A DNA stretch of 60,095 bases from Anaerolineaceae bacterium (lineage in GTDB: Bacteria; Chloroflexota; Anaerolineae; Anaerolineales; Anaerolineaceae), in assembly GCA_018056725.1 (NCBI GenBank), contig JAGPFF010000010.1:1-60095 (forward strand). Reading direction: 5' to 3'. The position numbers and the translations under genes were made by a program. Below, piece by piece: positions 52,071 to 60,095 of this stretch (the stretch's first letter is position 1; every line of letters begins with the position of its first letter). The notes below the pieces were generated by a model that made no database searches, was not told the DNA's origin, and saw only the letters and a list, made by a program, of their open reading frames with translations.

Positions 52071-53135
52071 ATGACCAATTACATTATCCGCCGCTTGTTG
52101 CTGGTCCCGGTGCTCCTGTTTGGGGTGACCCTGATCATCTTCGGCATGTTACAGTTTATTGGACCGGTCGAACGGTCTGCGCTCTACGTTCGGGATTTTC
52201 CCAAGAACGAAAATCAGATTGCAGGGATTATCCGTAAGTATGGTCTGGATAAACCGATTTACGAGCAATACTGGCGCTGGCTGGTGGGGCATAAAGATGC
52301 GGTTACCGGTGAAAGGGTGGGGGGTATTCTTTATGGTGATTTTGGCTATTCTCGAACCGGTTCTCAACCGGTAATAAATATTATTAAAACTCGCTTCCCC
52401 AATACCCTGGATCTGGCATTGTGGACGGTTTTCCCTATGTTATCCGTAGGCATCTGGCTCGGAGTTCAGGCGGCGGTCCACCAAAATGGATTCATCGATC
52501 AGGCGGCGCGAATATTCAGTATTGTAGGCACCTCTTTCCCGACCTTCGTGTTCGGGCTGCTGGTTTTAATTGTTTTCTATGCCAAACTTGGCTGGTTCCT
52601 GCCGGGAAAGAACTCGGATTGGGTGACGCAGGAAATTATGGCGGGTACTTTTACCCGCTACACTAAATTGCTTACCATTGACGCCCTTCTTAATGGACGG
52701 TTTGATATCTTCTGGGATGCTCTGCGGCATATGATCCTGCCCATCCTCACACTTTCCTATATCAACTGGGCAACTTTTGTTCGTGTCACACGCTCTTCCA
52801 TGCTCGAAACTCTGCGCATGGAATACGTAACCACCGCCCGGGCGAAAGGTCTGAAAGAGAGGGATGTGATCAATAAACATGCGCGACCAAATGCCATGCT
52901 TACCATCGCCACCATGGCTGGCATGAGCGTGGTGGGTCTGCTGGGAGGAGTGGTCATCACTGAAACCGTATTCAACTATCCGGGTATCGGACAGGCAGCC
53001 GCCAGTGCAGCCCAACAATTGGATGTGGTGACTACACTGGGTTTCGCTATCTTCAATGGCTTGATTTTGATTATTGCCAATTTGATCGTGGATATTCTTT
53101 ATGGCGTGATCGATCCACGCGTAAGGCTGGACTGA
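52071..53135 (+). CDS. Peptide ABC importer permease, DppB/OppB-type
   Basis: A 354-residue permease with about six membrane segments and the EAA-type loop EYVTTARAKGLKERDVINKHARPNAML that contacts the ATPase. The N-terminal YIIRRLLLVPVLLFGVTLIIF is typical of DppB. ATG 52071 has GAGGTG upstream; a TTG at 52059 overlaps that site and is less likely. The extracellular loop between helices 1 and 2 is somewhat long. Confidence 0.93.
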   Translation: MTNYIIRRLLLVPVLLFGVTLIIFGMLQFIGPVERSALYVRDFPKNENQIAGIIRKYGLDKPIYEQYWRWLVGHKDAVTGERVGGILYGDFGYSRTGSQPVINIIKTRFPNTLDLALWTVFPMLSVGIWLGVQAAVHQNGFIDQAARIFSIVGTSFPTFVFGLLVLIVFYAKLGWFLPGKNSDWVTQEIMAGTFTRYTKLLTIDALLNGRFDIFWDALRHMILPILTLSYINWATFVRVTRSSMLETLRMEYVTTARAKGLKERDVINKHARPNAMLTIATMAGMSVVGLLGGVVITETVFNYPGIGQAAASAAQQLDVVTTLGFAIFNGLILIIANLIVDILYGVIDPRVRLD

Positions 53136-53145
53136 GGAGTTAACT

Positions 53146-54186
53146 ATGACTGAACCTGTTACCCCAAGTGGCGACAACACACTACTGAAGGAAGTCCTGC
53201 CGGATCGCAAAATTGGACGTCTGGAAAAATTCCTGGGTCCTGAAAATTATCGCATCCTCAGGGGATTGCTCAAAACTCCAGCCTCGATCATTGGTTTTAT
53301 CCTGATCGCGTTATTCATCCTCATTGCCATCTTTGCGCCGGTGATTTGTCCGCCGGTTGGCAAGGACCCTTATAGGATCCCGCGCGATGGCTTCAGCGGT
53401 GAACCCAAAGCCCCGGGGACCGTCTGGAAGAAAAATGTACCTGATATCCCCTTCTGGTACAAAACTGTAACCGGGAAAGACGAGTGGGTGCACATTCTGG
53501 GAACCGCCCAGGGGCAGTACGATATCTTCTATGGCATCATCTGGGGTACCCGCACCGCTTTCAGAACAGGCATCATCGTGGTGCTTTCCACCGTGTTGAT
53601 TGGCATCATCCTTGGATCACTGGCTGCATATTATGGCAAATGGGTGGACCAGCTCATCATGCGTATTGTGGATATATTTATGACCGTGCCGTATATTATG
53701 ATGGCATTGATCATGGCGGCAGTCTTAACCCCGGTGATTGGCAGGAGCCTGATTCCGGCAATACTGGCTTTGATCACCTTCGGCTGGATGGGCTATGCCC
53801 GTATCATCCGTGGGGATATCCTCTCGGTAAAACAGCGTGATTTCGTCCTGGCAGCGAAGGTTAGCGGCGTCAAAGATGGGCGCATTCTCTTCAGGCACAT
53901 CCTTCCGAATGCTATTTTCCCAACCCTGGTACTGGCTTCTCTTGGCATCGGGGATGTGGTGCTCAGTTTTGCCGCTCTGTCCTTCCTGGGAATCGGTACA
54001 GAAATCGGCTATGCGGATTGGGGGCAGGTATTAAGTTTTGCCCGCAACTGGATCACCAGTCTGGGGCAGTACTGGTACATTGTCGTTTATCCCGGTCTGA
54101 CGCTGGTCTTTTTCGTGATGGGCTGGAACCTGGTGGGCGATGCACTGCGTGACGTACTCGACCCCCGTATGCGCGGCAAGTCATAA
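53146..54186 (+). CDS. Peptide ABC importer permease, DppC/OppC-type
   Basis: A 346-residue permease with an N-terminal cytoplasmic stretch, a first helix (near residues 45-65), a large extracytoplasmic loop of about 90 residues and five more helices. The EAA loop is FVLAAKVSGVKDGRILFRHILPN. The DppC family often has such a loop, but this one is long. It begins 10 bases after the first permease. The operon ends with the terminator at 54208-54243. Confidence 0.93.
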   Translation: MTEPVTPSGDNTLLKEVLPDRKIGRLEKFLGPENYRILRGLLKTPASIIGFILIALFILIAIFAPVICPPVGKDPYRIPRDGFSGEPKAPGTVWKKNVPDIPFWYKTVTGKDEWVHILGTAQGQYDIFYGIIWGTRTAFRTGIIVVLSTVLIGIILGSLAAYYGKWVDQLIMRIVDIFMTVPYIMMALIMAAVLTPVIGRSLIPAILALITFGWMGYARIIRGDILSVKQRDFVLAAKVSGVKDGRILFRHILPNAIFPTLVLASLGIGDVVLSFAALSFLGIGTEIGYADWGQVLSFARNWITSLGQYWYIVVYPGLTLVFFVMGWNLVGDALRDVLDPRMRGKS

Positions 54187-54207
54187 AACTGCCTGGTTTA
54201 AACCTTC

Positions 54208-54243
54208 AAACACAGCCCTGGAGAATATTGGGCTGTGTTTTTT
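54208..54243 (+). terminator. Intrinsic terminator of the peptide importer operon
   Basis: An 11-bp stem (AAACACAGCCC with its complement, 54208-54218 and 54230-54240) followed by a run of T residues. Confidence 0.92.
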
Positions 54244-54262
54244 ATTGGGTTCTGACTTGCTT

Positions 54263-54268
54263 TATAAT
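54263..54268 (+). promoter_or_regulatory. -10 element of a leaderless transcript
   Basis: TATAAT, six bases before ATG 54275, with no Shine-Dalgarno; it lies just after the terminator of the previous operon. Confidence 0.65.
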
Positions 54269-54274
54269 TGACGC

Positions 54275-56260
54275 ATGGAAAAAACCAAAAAGTTCCTTCC
54301 CCGAAGATACCCCACAAGCCGGCGTGCGCTACTGGCTTTCCTTGTCCTGTGTCTGTTCTTGTTGAGTGCCTGCGGGCAGGCGCTTCCGAGCTCGCCAGTG
54401 ATCACGGGAACTGCAACTCCGCTTCCGCCCACACCCACCACACAACCGCCCAAGACATTAATCGTCTGTCTGGCAACGGAACCGGAGAATCTCTACCTCT
54501 ATGGGGATAGCTCTCGCTCAAAATGGAGCGTGCTCGAAGCGCTCTACGACGGTCCAATCGATACCATAAATTATGAAGCTTCACCGGTTTTGATTGAGCA
54601 AATCCCAAGCGAGGGCAATGGCGGAGTGATGCTTCAGGCAGCGGTGGTAAGCGAAGGAGACCCGGTAGCCGACGTGACGGGAAACGTAGTGGCGCTTAAA
54701 AAGGGAGTTCGGGTCTTCCCGGCAGGCTGTACCTCAGCGGAGTGCGCGGTCACCTGGGATGGGGAGGCATCCCTTGAATTATCCCAAATGGTGGTGCAAT
54801 TTAAGCTGCTCAAAGGCGTTACCTGGTCGGATGGAGAACCATTGACCGCGAAGGATTCGGTTTTCAGTTACACCATCAGCGCCGACCCGCAGACAAAAGT
54901 GAGTAAAACCAACCTTGACCGCACGCAGACCTACAAAGCGCTGGATGATACCACCGTGGAATGGGTCGGATTGCCAGGTTATTTGACACTCAACCCTGCA
55001 GCATTCTTTTGGATACCTCAGCCCCAACACCAATTAAAGAATTTAACAGCCGAGCAATTGACCACAGACCCGCTGACCACTCAAGTTCCTCTCGGCTGGG
55101 GTGCCTACAAAATTGATGAGTGGGTGAAAGGTGACCACATCCGCCTCGTTAAGAACCCGGAATATTACCGCGCCGCGGAAGGATTGCCGTATTTTGATGT
55201 TCTGGTTTATCGCTTCATCCCTACCACCCCAGAGGCTGATCTCTCGATGGTCATCACTGGCGAATGCGACATTATGGATCCCGGTACCGGGTTGGAATCG
55301 CAAATGGTCACCATCCGCAAACTGGAAGAGCAGGGCAAGGTGAAATCCTATTTTGGTATGGGTCCGGAATGGGAAGGTTTGACCATGGGAGTCAGACCAG
55401 CCTCCTATGATGATGTCTATAATCCATATGAAGATCGTCAGGATTACTTTGGCGATGTCAGGGTCAGGCAGGCGATTGCCTACTGTGTGGATCGGGAGAA
55501 AATTCAGGAATATATTACCCTCAACCAGTCTGATATTCCGGGTAGTTACCTTCCGCCCAATCATCCCTACGCAGCAACGATTTCCTCAACTTATGCCCAC
55601 AATCCTGTGCTGGGCAATCAACTGCTGGAGGAAGCGGGCTGGTTGGATAAAGATGGGGATCCTGCCACGCCACGGGTGGCTGTGGATGTAGAGAACGTTT
55701 TTTCAGACACCGAATTGCGGTTAAATTATTATGCCACTGAGAGTGACCTGCATACCCAGGTGCGAAAAGTAATCGTTGATTCTCTGGCGGAGTGTGGTAT
55801 TGGTGTCACGACTAATTATTTGGCGGTGGATGATATGTATGCCAGCGGTCCTCAAGGGGTAATCTTTGGCAGAAACTTTGACCTGGCGGAACTTGCCTGG
55901 TCGACCGGTAGAATGCCGCCTTGTTTCCTCTTTACCTCGGCAGAAATTCCTTCTGAGCGTAACAAATGGCTGGGCACACAATATGGTGGGGTGAACATCA
56001 CCGGCTGGACGAATGAAGACTATGATTTGGCGTGTGAACAAGCTCTTTCTGCCGGGTTGAATGAGGAGCTGCTGCGGTCTACCAATCAGCGCATGCAGGA
56101 AATTCTGATGGAAGAAGTTCCTGTACTGCCACTATTTTTCCATGTTAAAGCCATGGTTTCCCGCCCGGATTTATGCGGGTTGAATTTGGATGTGACGTCA
56201 CGCAGCGCCCTGAAAAATATTGAGAGCCTGACGCTTGGGTCAGGATGCGCTGCGGATTGA
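54275..56260 (+). CDS. Second family 5 peptide-binding lipoprotein, normal order
   Basis: A 661-residue binding lipoprotein (lipobox LLSAC, Pro/Thr linker). The usual order is seen: LIVCLATEPENLYLYGDSS at the beginning, then VTWSDGEPLTAKDSVFSYTI, then the DVRVRQAIAYCVDREKI stretch at about residue 400 and a C-terminal LFFHVKAMVSRP. It lies after the importer's terminator and has its own TATAAT, so it is probably a separately regulated second binding protein for the same importer. It has a shorter, different linker from the first one. Confidence 0.92.
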   Translation: MEKTKKFLPRRYPTSRRALLAFLVLCLFLLSACGQALPSSPVITGTATPLPPTPTTQPPKTLIVCLATEPENLYLYGDSSRSKWSVLEALYDGPIDTINYEASPVLIEQIPSEGNGGVMLQAAVVSEGDPVADVTGNVVALKKGVRVFPAGCTSAECAVTWDGEASLELSQMVVQFKLLKGVTWSDGEPLTAKDSVFSYTISADPQTKVSKTNLDRTQTYKALDDTTVEWVGLPGYLTLNPAAFFWIPQPQHQLKNLTAEQLTTDPLTTQVPLGWGAYKIDEWVKGDHIRLVKNPEYYRAAEGLPYFDVLVYRFIPTTPEADLSMVITGECDIMDPGTGLESQMVTIRKLEEQGKVKSYFGMGPEWEGLTMGVRPASYDDVYNPYEDRQDYFGDVRVRQAIAYCVDREKIQEYITLNQSDIPGSYLPPNHPYAATISSTYAHNPVLGNQLLEEAGWLDKDGDPATPRVAVDVENVFSDTELRLNYYATESDLHTQVRKVIVDSLAECGIGVTTNYLAVDDMYASGPQGVIFGRNFDLAELAWSTGRMPPCFLFTSAEIPSERNKWLGTQYGGVNITGWTNEDYDLACEQALSAGLNEELLRSTNQRMQEILMEEVPVLPLFFHVKAMVSRPDLCGLNLDVTSRSALKNIESLTLGSGCAAD

Positions 56261-56327
56261 GCTGTGGGAACAGCCTGCACCGGCGCCTGGTTTTGTGTTA
56301 GAATCTACTGCGCGTAGCGGGGATCGA

Positions 56328-56398
56328 TGGGGCGTGGTGCAACGGCAGCACACCAGACTTTGGATCTGTGGATCTTGGTTCGAATCCAGGCGCCCCAG
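56328..56398 (+). tRNA. tRNA-Gln(TTG)
   Basis: 71-base tRNA with acceptor TGGGGCG/CGCCCCA (U1-A72, as in tRNA-Gln), anticodon loop CTTTGGA (TTG) and T-arm GGTTCGAATCC. The CCA end is not encoded, in contrast to the two tRNA-Ser genes. TAGAAT upstream (56299-56304) is a likely -10 box. Confidence 0.9.
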
Positions 56399-56553
56399 CC
56401 TGAACTACCCCGGCAGCATTATCAACATCCCCAAATTGGAAAACCCCGGAAATTGACCTCGATGATGAACTTCGCCTCTTTTTAGCTGCGCGCGGTGTGT
56501 ATTTGTTTCGGTGTAAAATTGAAAAAGAAGATCCGTTCAACCTGGAGTAAAAC

Positions 56554-57897
56554 ATGAATCTTGCAACCATCATCCTGGCAGCCGGACAGGGTATACGCAT
56601 GAACTCAAACCTGCCCAAAGTATTGCACCTATTAAACGGCAAACCCCTGGTACGTTATTCAATTGATCTGGCAAGAGGGCTTGGCTCCAGCAAAATTGTG
56701 GTGGTCGTGGGCAATGGTGCGGAACAGGTTCGCGCAGCAGTGGGAGCAGAGATTGAATTTGCATTGCAGGAGCAAAGATTAGGCACGGCTCACGCCGTGT
56801 TGGCAGCGCAATCCCTGCTCGGCAGCAATAACGGATTGATTGTGGTCATTTCAGCGGACATGCCTTTATTGACGACAGAGACCCTCTCCAGACTGGTGGA
56901 AGAACAACAGTCGAGTGCAGGTGCCTTCGCCTTGCTGACGGTGCGTTCGCATGAAGCACGTGGATTCGGCAGAATTCTTCGCCAGGAAAATGGATCCGTC
57001 GCTGGGATTATTGAAGAGGCACAGGCAAGCCCGGAGCAGCTTAAGATTGACGAGCTTAATGTTGGCGCATACTGTTTTGATTCAAAATGGCTCTGGAAGG
57101 CGCTGAAAAAAATTAACCTCTCCCCTAAAGGAGAATATTACCTGACGGATATTGTGGGGGTTGCCGTGGCGGAGGGGAAGAAAGTGATCCCGGTGGAAGT
57201 GCCGGACGCTGAGGAAGCCCTGGGGATAAACAACCGCGTGCACCTGGCAGAAGCGGAGCAGATCCTCCGCCGGAGAATTAACCGCGCGTATATGCTGGCA
57301 GGGATTACAATGATTGATCCACAAACCGTCTACATCGAGGAAGGGGTAAAAATTGGCAGGGATACTATTCTCTACCCCAACACAACCCTGAAGGGAAACA
57401 CTGTGATCGGGGAGGGGTGCGAGATTGGTCCGGATACCATCATCAGCGATTCCACCATTGGAGATCACTGTCATCTGCTGGCTTCCGTCATTGAAGGCGC
57501 GCTGGTGGAAGATGAGGTCGCTATGGGTCCTTTTTGCCACTTACGCAAAGGCGCGCACCTGGGACCAAGGGTACACATGGGCAACTTTGGCGAGGTCAAA
57601 GATTCTCACCTTATGGCAGGGGTGAAGATGGGGCATTTTTCTTACATCGGCAACGCGACGATTGGTGAAAATGTCAATATCGGTGCCGGAACGATCACGT
57701 GTAATTTCGATGGCGAGCACAAACATCCGACCGTCATCGGCGAGGACACGTTCATTGGTTCGGATACGATGCTGGTGGCGCCTCTTAAGATTGGCAAAGG
57801 AGCAAAGACAGGGGCTGGCGCGGTAGTAACCCATGATGTGGCGGATGGAGAAGTTGTCGCTGGTGTGCCTGCCAGAGTGATGAAAAAAAAGGATTGA
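56554..57897 (+). CDS. glmU: Bifunctional UDP-N-acetylglucosamine pyrophosphorylase / glucosamine-1-phosphate N-acetyltransferase
   Basis: A 447-residue enzyme making UDP-GlcNAc for peptidoglycan. The N-terminal nucleotidyltransferase shows LAAGQGIRMNSNLPKVLH and the C-terminal half is a left-handed beta-helix of hexapeptide repeats (GDHCHLLASVIEG, GAGTITCNFDGEHKHPT with the catalytic region). GGAG precedes the ATG. It is followed by the CBS-domain gene one base after its stop, so the two are co-transcribed. Confidence 0.96.
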   Translation: MNLATIILAAGQGIRMNSNLPKVLHLLNGKPLVRYSIDLARGLGSSKIVVVVGNGAEQVRAAVGAEIEFALQEQRLGTAHAVLAAQSLLGSNNGLIVVISADMPLLTTETLSRLVEEQQSSAGAFALLTVRSHEARGFGRILRQENGSVAGIIEEAQASPEQLKIDELNVGAYCFDSKWLWKALKKINLSPKGEYYLTDIVGVAVAEGKKVIPVEVPDAEEALGINNRVHLAEAEQILRRRINRAYMLAGITMIDPQTVYIEEGVKIGRDTILYPNTTLKGNTVIGEGCEIGPDTIISDSTIGDHCHLLASVIEGALVEDEVAMGPFCHLRKGAHLGPRVHMGNFGEVKDSHLMAGVKMGHFSYIGNATIGENVNIGAGTITCNFDGEHKHPTVIGEDTFIGSDTMLVAPLKIGKGAKTGAGAVVTHDVADGEVVAGVPARVMKKKD

Positions 57898-57898
57898 G

Positions 57899-59167
57899 AT
57901 GCTGGCAGCCTGGATTTTATTGATCGTTTTCAGTGTGATTGACCTGTTCTTATCTTTACTGCGGGCAGCACTGTTCAACGCGCGATTGCCTCAATTAATC
58001 GATCAGGGAACAGCAGACAAAGAACGACTGGAAAAAACAATCCGCATTTTGGAAAAATCTCGTCTGCGTGCCACCATGCGCGTGCTCACCGCCCTGACGC
58101 ATGTGCTTGTGCTGGCTTGCGCCTGGCAGTTATTCAGTTTGATCCACCTTGAAATCCGCTTCGGCGGGTTGATCGGGATATTCGCCGGCATCCTGCTCAT
58201 TTTGATAGCGCTGGAATTCCTGGTGGAACGCTTCCCATTAAAGGATCCTGAAGGCTGGGCATTAACACTGGCTCCGGCTGCCAACCTTCTTGACTTGTTG
58301 TTTGGACCATTGGTGTCGTTTTTTATTCGATTACAGGGGACTCAGGATGTGATTCAGCGCAACCTGGGATCGGTATCGGAAGATGAGTTGAAAACCTGGG
58401 TGGAAGTGGGTGAACCGCAGGGGGGGCTGGAGCCAGATGAACGAAAAATGATTTATTCCATATTCCAGTTTGGTGATACTCTTTGCCGCGAAATTATGGT
58501 GCCACGGACCGAAGTGTTGGCTCTGGATGTAAAAACTCCCTTAAGCACGGCGATCAATTTGTTTGTCGAATCGGGTCATTCCAGGGTGCCGGTTTATGAG
58601 GAGGTCATCGATAATGTCATCGGGCTTCTCTATGCCAAGGATTTGCTACGCCAACAAAGTTCCTCCGCCGATCACCCTTCCATTCGCGAGTTCCTGCGTC
58701 CGGCATATTTCGTACCCGAGTCTAAAAAAGTGGATGATCTGCTGGCGGAAATGCAATCCAAAGGAATTCACATGGCTGTGGTCGTTGATGAGTATGGCGG
58801 CATGGCTGGGCTGGTTACCCTGGAGGATATCGTTGAGGAAATTGTCGGCGAGATCCGGGATGAGTTTGACCAAAGTGAATTAAGGCTCGTGCAAAAAATA
58901 TCTCAGGATGAATACCTCTTCATGGGCAGGGTCTCATTGGATGATTTCAATGATGCGCTCGAAACGGATCTGGTGAGTGAACAGAGCGATACACTGGGAG
59001 GTTATTTCTTGAATCAGATGGGGCGGGTACCAATGGAAGGTGATCAGCTTAATGTTGGCGGCTGGAAGCTAACCGTGGAGGAAGTTCGTGGTCGCCGCAT
59101 TGGCAGAATCCGCGCGGTAAGAATTGAAGAACCCTCAGAGGTGGAAAGAGAGGAAGAGCGTGATTGA
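57899..59167 (+). CDS. CNNM/HlyC-CorC-like membrane protein with CBS pair
   Basis: A 422-residue protein. The N-terminal 150 residues contain about three membrane segments resembling a shortened DUF21 region, followed by the linker EPDERKMIYSIFQFGDTLCREIMVPRTEV. A CBS pair (about 200-320) contains SGHSRVPVYEE and EYGGMAGLVTLEDIVEEIVGEIRDE. The C-terminal CorC_HlyC domain ends the protein. Relatives are linked to Mg2+ or Co2+ homeostasis; the ion is not known here. It starts one base after glmU and overlaps the cytidine deaminase start. Confidence 0.88.
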   Translation: MLAAWILLIVFSVIDLFLSLLRAALFNARLPQLIDQGTADKERLEKTIRILEKSRLRATMRVLTALTHVLVLACAWQLFSLIHLEIRFGGLIGIFAGILLILIALEFLVERFPLKDPEGWALTLAPAANLLDLLFGPLVSFFIRLQGTQDVIQRNLGSVSEDELKTWVEVGEPQGGLEPDERKMIYSIFQFGDTLCREIMVPRTEVLALDVKTPLSTAINLFVESGHSRVPVYEEVIDNVIGLLYAKDLLRQQSSSADHPSIREFLRPAYFVPESKKVDDLLAEMQSKGIHMAVVVDEYGGMAGLVTLEDIVEEIVGEIRDEFDQSELRLVQKISQDEYLFMGRVSLDDFNDALETDLVSEQSDTLGGYFLNQMGRVPMEGDQLNVGGWKLTVEEVRGRRIGRIRAVRIEEPSEVEREEERD

Positions 59168-59561
59168 TGTGGAAATGCGGGAAAAACTGATCGAAGTCGC
59201 CCGCCATGCCCGCAAATGGGCGTATGCACCTTATTCCCATTATGCGGTAAGCGCAGCGCTGTTAACCAGCAGTGGAAAGATTTATGATGGCGTCAATATT
59301 GAAAATGCTGCATATCCCACTGGTATCTGTGCGGAGCGGGTCGCCATCTTTAAAGCTGTCTCAGAAGGTGAACGTGAGTTCACTGCCATCGTTGTAATGA
59401 CCGATAACGCCGGCACACCCTGCGGCTCCTGCCGGCAGGTGATGTCTGAGTTCGGGCTGGAGACACAAGTGCTGATCGTTGATGGTGCGGGTCAGGTCCA
59501 TATAGATACCAATGTAGAAAAATTACTACCCACCGCGTTCCGCCCGGAAGACTTAATTTGA
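59160..59561 (+). CDS. cdd: Cytidine deaminase
   Basis: A 133-residue homotetrameric-type enzyme deaminating cytidine and deoxycytidine. Catalytic CAERVA (zinc Cys and proton-shuttling Glu) and PCGSCRQ (two zinc Cys) are complete. GTG 59160, within the end of the previous gene and preceded by GAGGAAG, is the likely start; ATG 59175 is the alternative. It follows the CBS gene and precedes recO in one operon. Confidence 0.93.
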   Translation: MIDVEMREKLIEVARHARKWAYAPYSHYAVSAALLTSSGKIYDGVNIENAAYPTGICAERVAIFKAVSEGEREFTAIVVMTDNAGTPCGSCRQVMSEFGLETQVLIVDGAGQVHIDTNVEKLLPTAFRPEDLI

Positions 59562-59567
59562 GGGCGC

Positions 59568-60095
59568 ATGCCCAAAGTTGAACGTACACTCAAGGTGGAT
59601 GCAGTTGTTCTCCGGCACACAGATTGGGGAGAGGCGGACCGGCTGTTAACCTTGTATTCGCGTGAACAGGGTAAGTTGAGGGCAATCGCCAAAGGTGTAC
59701 GCAAGATCCAATCCCGCAAGGCGGGACACCTTGAACCTTTCACCCGCGCCATAATTATGCTGGCGAAAGGGCATGATTTGTGGATCGTTACTCAGGCGCA
59801 GGCATCCGAACTCTATCCCTCAATACGTGAAGATTTGCAAAAAATGAGCCGCGCAGCTTATGTGGTGGAGTTGCTTGACCGATTCACCTATGAAGAGGGG
59901 CAAAACAGGCAGCTTTACCAGTTGCTGACCGAAACGCTGGAACGAATCAGCATCATGGAAGATGGTTTCATACCGGTAAAGTACTATGAAATGCGCCTCC
60001 TGGATTTGCTGGGATTCCGTCCGCAGCTTTTTGAATGCGTCGCCTGCGGGCAACCGATCACTGCCCGTGATCAGTATTTCTCAGCCGACCTGGGG
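59568..60095 (+). CDS. recO: DNA repair protein RecO, C-terminus cut by window
   Basis: The first 176 residues are present from ATG 59568, with GAGGG overlapping the preceding stop. The N-terminal OB domain shows VDAVVLRHTDWGEADRLLTLYS and GKLRAIAKGVRK. A helical part follows, and CVACG begins the zinc site near residue 161. RecO loads RecA through RecR and anneals single strands. The rest lies beyond the window. Confidence 0.93.
   Translation, partial: MPKVERTLKVDAVVLRHTDWGEADRLLTLYSREQGKLRAIAKGVRKIQSRKAGHLEPFTRAIIMLAKGHDLWIVTQAQASELYPSIREDLQKMSRAAYVVELLDRFTYEEGQNRQLYQLLTETLERISIMEDGFIPVKYYEMRLLDLLGFRPQLFECVACGQPITARDQYFSADLG

Noticed and set aside
1..60095. CRISPR arrays, transposons, prophage, integrase or toxin-antitoxin pairs
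   Set aside because: No regularly spaced repeats, transposase or integrase motifs or paired small genes were seen. The SdpI-like gene has no SdpC-like neighbour.

Overview
The window looks like a chromosomal segment of a Chloroflexota bacterium, most probably class Anaerolineae. This is inferred from the style of the proteins: Anaerolineae-type SGNH proteins, lipoproteins with Thr/Pro/Ala-rich linkers, family 5 peptide-binding lipoproteins, a MecA-like PBP and DUF998, DUF3267, DUF362 and SdpI proteins. No 16S rRNA is present to confirm it. There is no phage, transposase, integrase or CRISPR array. Gene density is high and most genes belong to short operons joined by 1-4 base start/stop overlaps.

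Layout. 1-6.5 kb: a Fur/Zur regulator with a perfect palindromic operator and a zinc/manganese-binding lipoprotein (cut by the window edge), a LiaF-like membrane protein, a GDPD phosphodiesterase, Mn/Fe superoxide dismutase, a GYF-domain membrane protein, ArfB ribosome rescue factor and FolE. 6.5-12 kb: a minus-strand operon for cell-envelope acylation, with an MBOAT acyltransferase, three SGNH proteins, a small lipoprotein and a 39-residue membrane microprotein ending in a Tyr-containing hexapeptide like the acyl-shuttle motif of DltX. 12-17.5 kb: oxidative pentose phosphate genes (zwf, short-form gnd) around plsY, then a YbeD-like protein, a nitroreductase and an RlmI-like methyltransferase. 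17.6-24.8 kb: a small lipoprotein behind a structured leader with a terminator, an SDR, an MFS-DUF6884-putrescine carbamoyltransferase-agmatine deiminase operon, a HAD hydrolase and Fpr. 25-31.5 kb: SdpI-like protein, cytochrome bd (cydAB) with a UbiA/MenA prenyltransferase, and MFS plus uridine phosphorylase. 31.6-38.4 kb: an orphan ABC ATPase behind a 43-codon ORF with its own promoter and terminator, DUF362, a 64-aa protein behind a dyad-flanked promoter, a methyltransferase, DUF998, two tRNA-Ser genes, a DUF3267 zincin and a CitE-like lyase. 38.5-46.6 kb: a VWA-FHA membrane protein, guaA-xpt, maf, a MecA-like PBP and rsgA. 46.8-56.3 kb: a five-TM protein and a peptide ABC importer (two ATPases, a binding protein, two permeases), then a second binding protein after a terminator. 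56.3-60.1 kb: tRNA-Gln, glmU, a CBS/CorC membrane protein, cdd and recO (cut by the window end).

Main points of interest. (1) The MBOAT/SGNH operon with a separate DltX-like microprotein but no dltA/dltC. (2) The binding protein at 49897-51930 appears circularly permuted: its usual C-terminal half comes first, directly after the signal peptide. (3) Several genes have a -10 hexamer 6-7 bases before the start codon and no Shine-Dalgarno, which predicts leaderless mRNAs. (4) Three small genes have hairpins or terminators in their leaders or just behind them, suggesting RNA-level control or free-standing peptide genes. The metabolic picture is an organism usually regarded as anaerobic but equipped for oxygen (SOD, cytochrome bd), with peptide uptake and an NADPH-producing sugar route.
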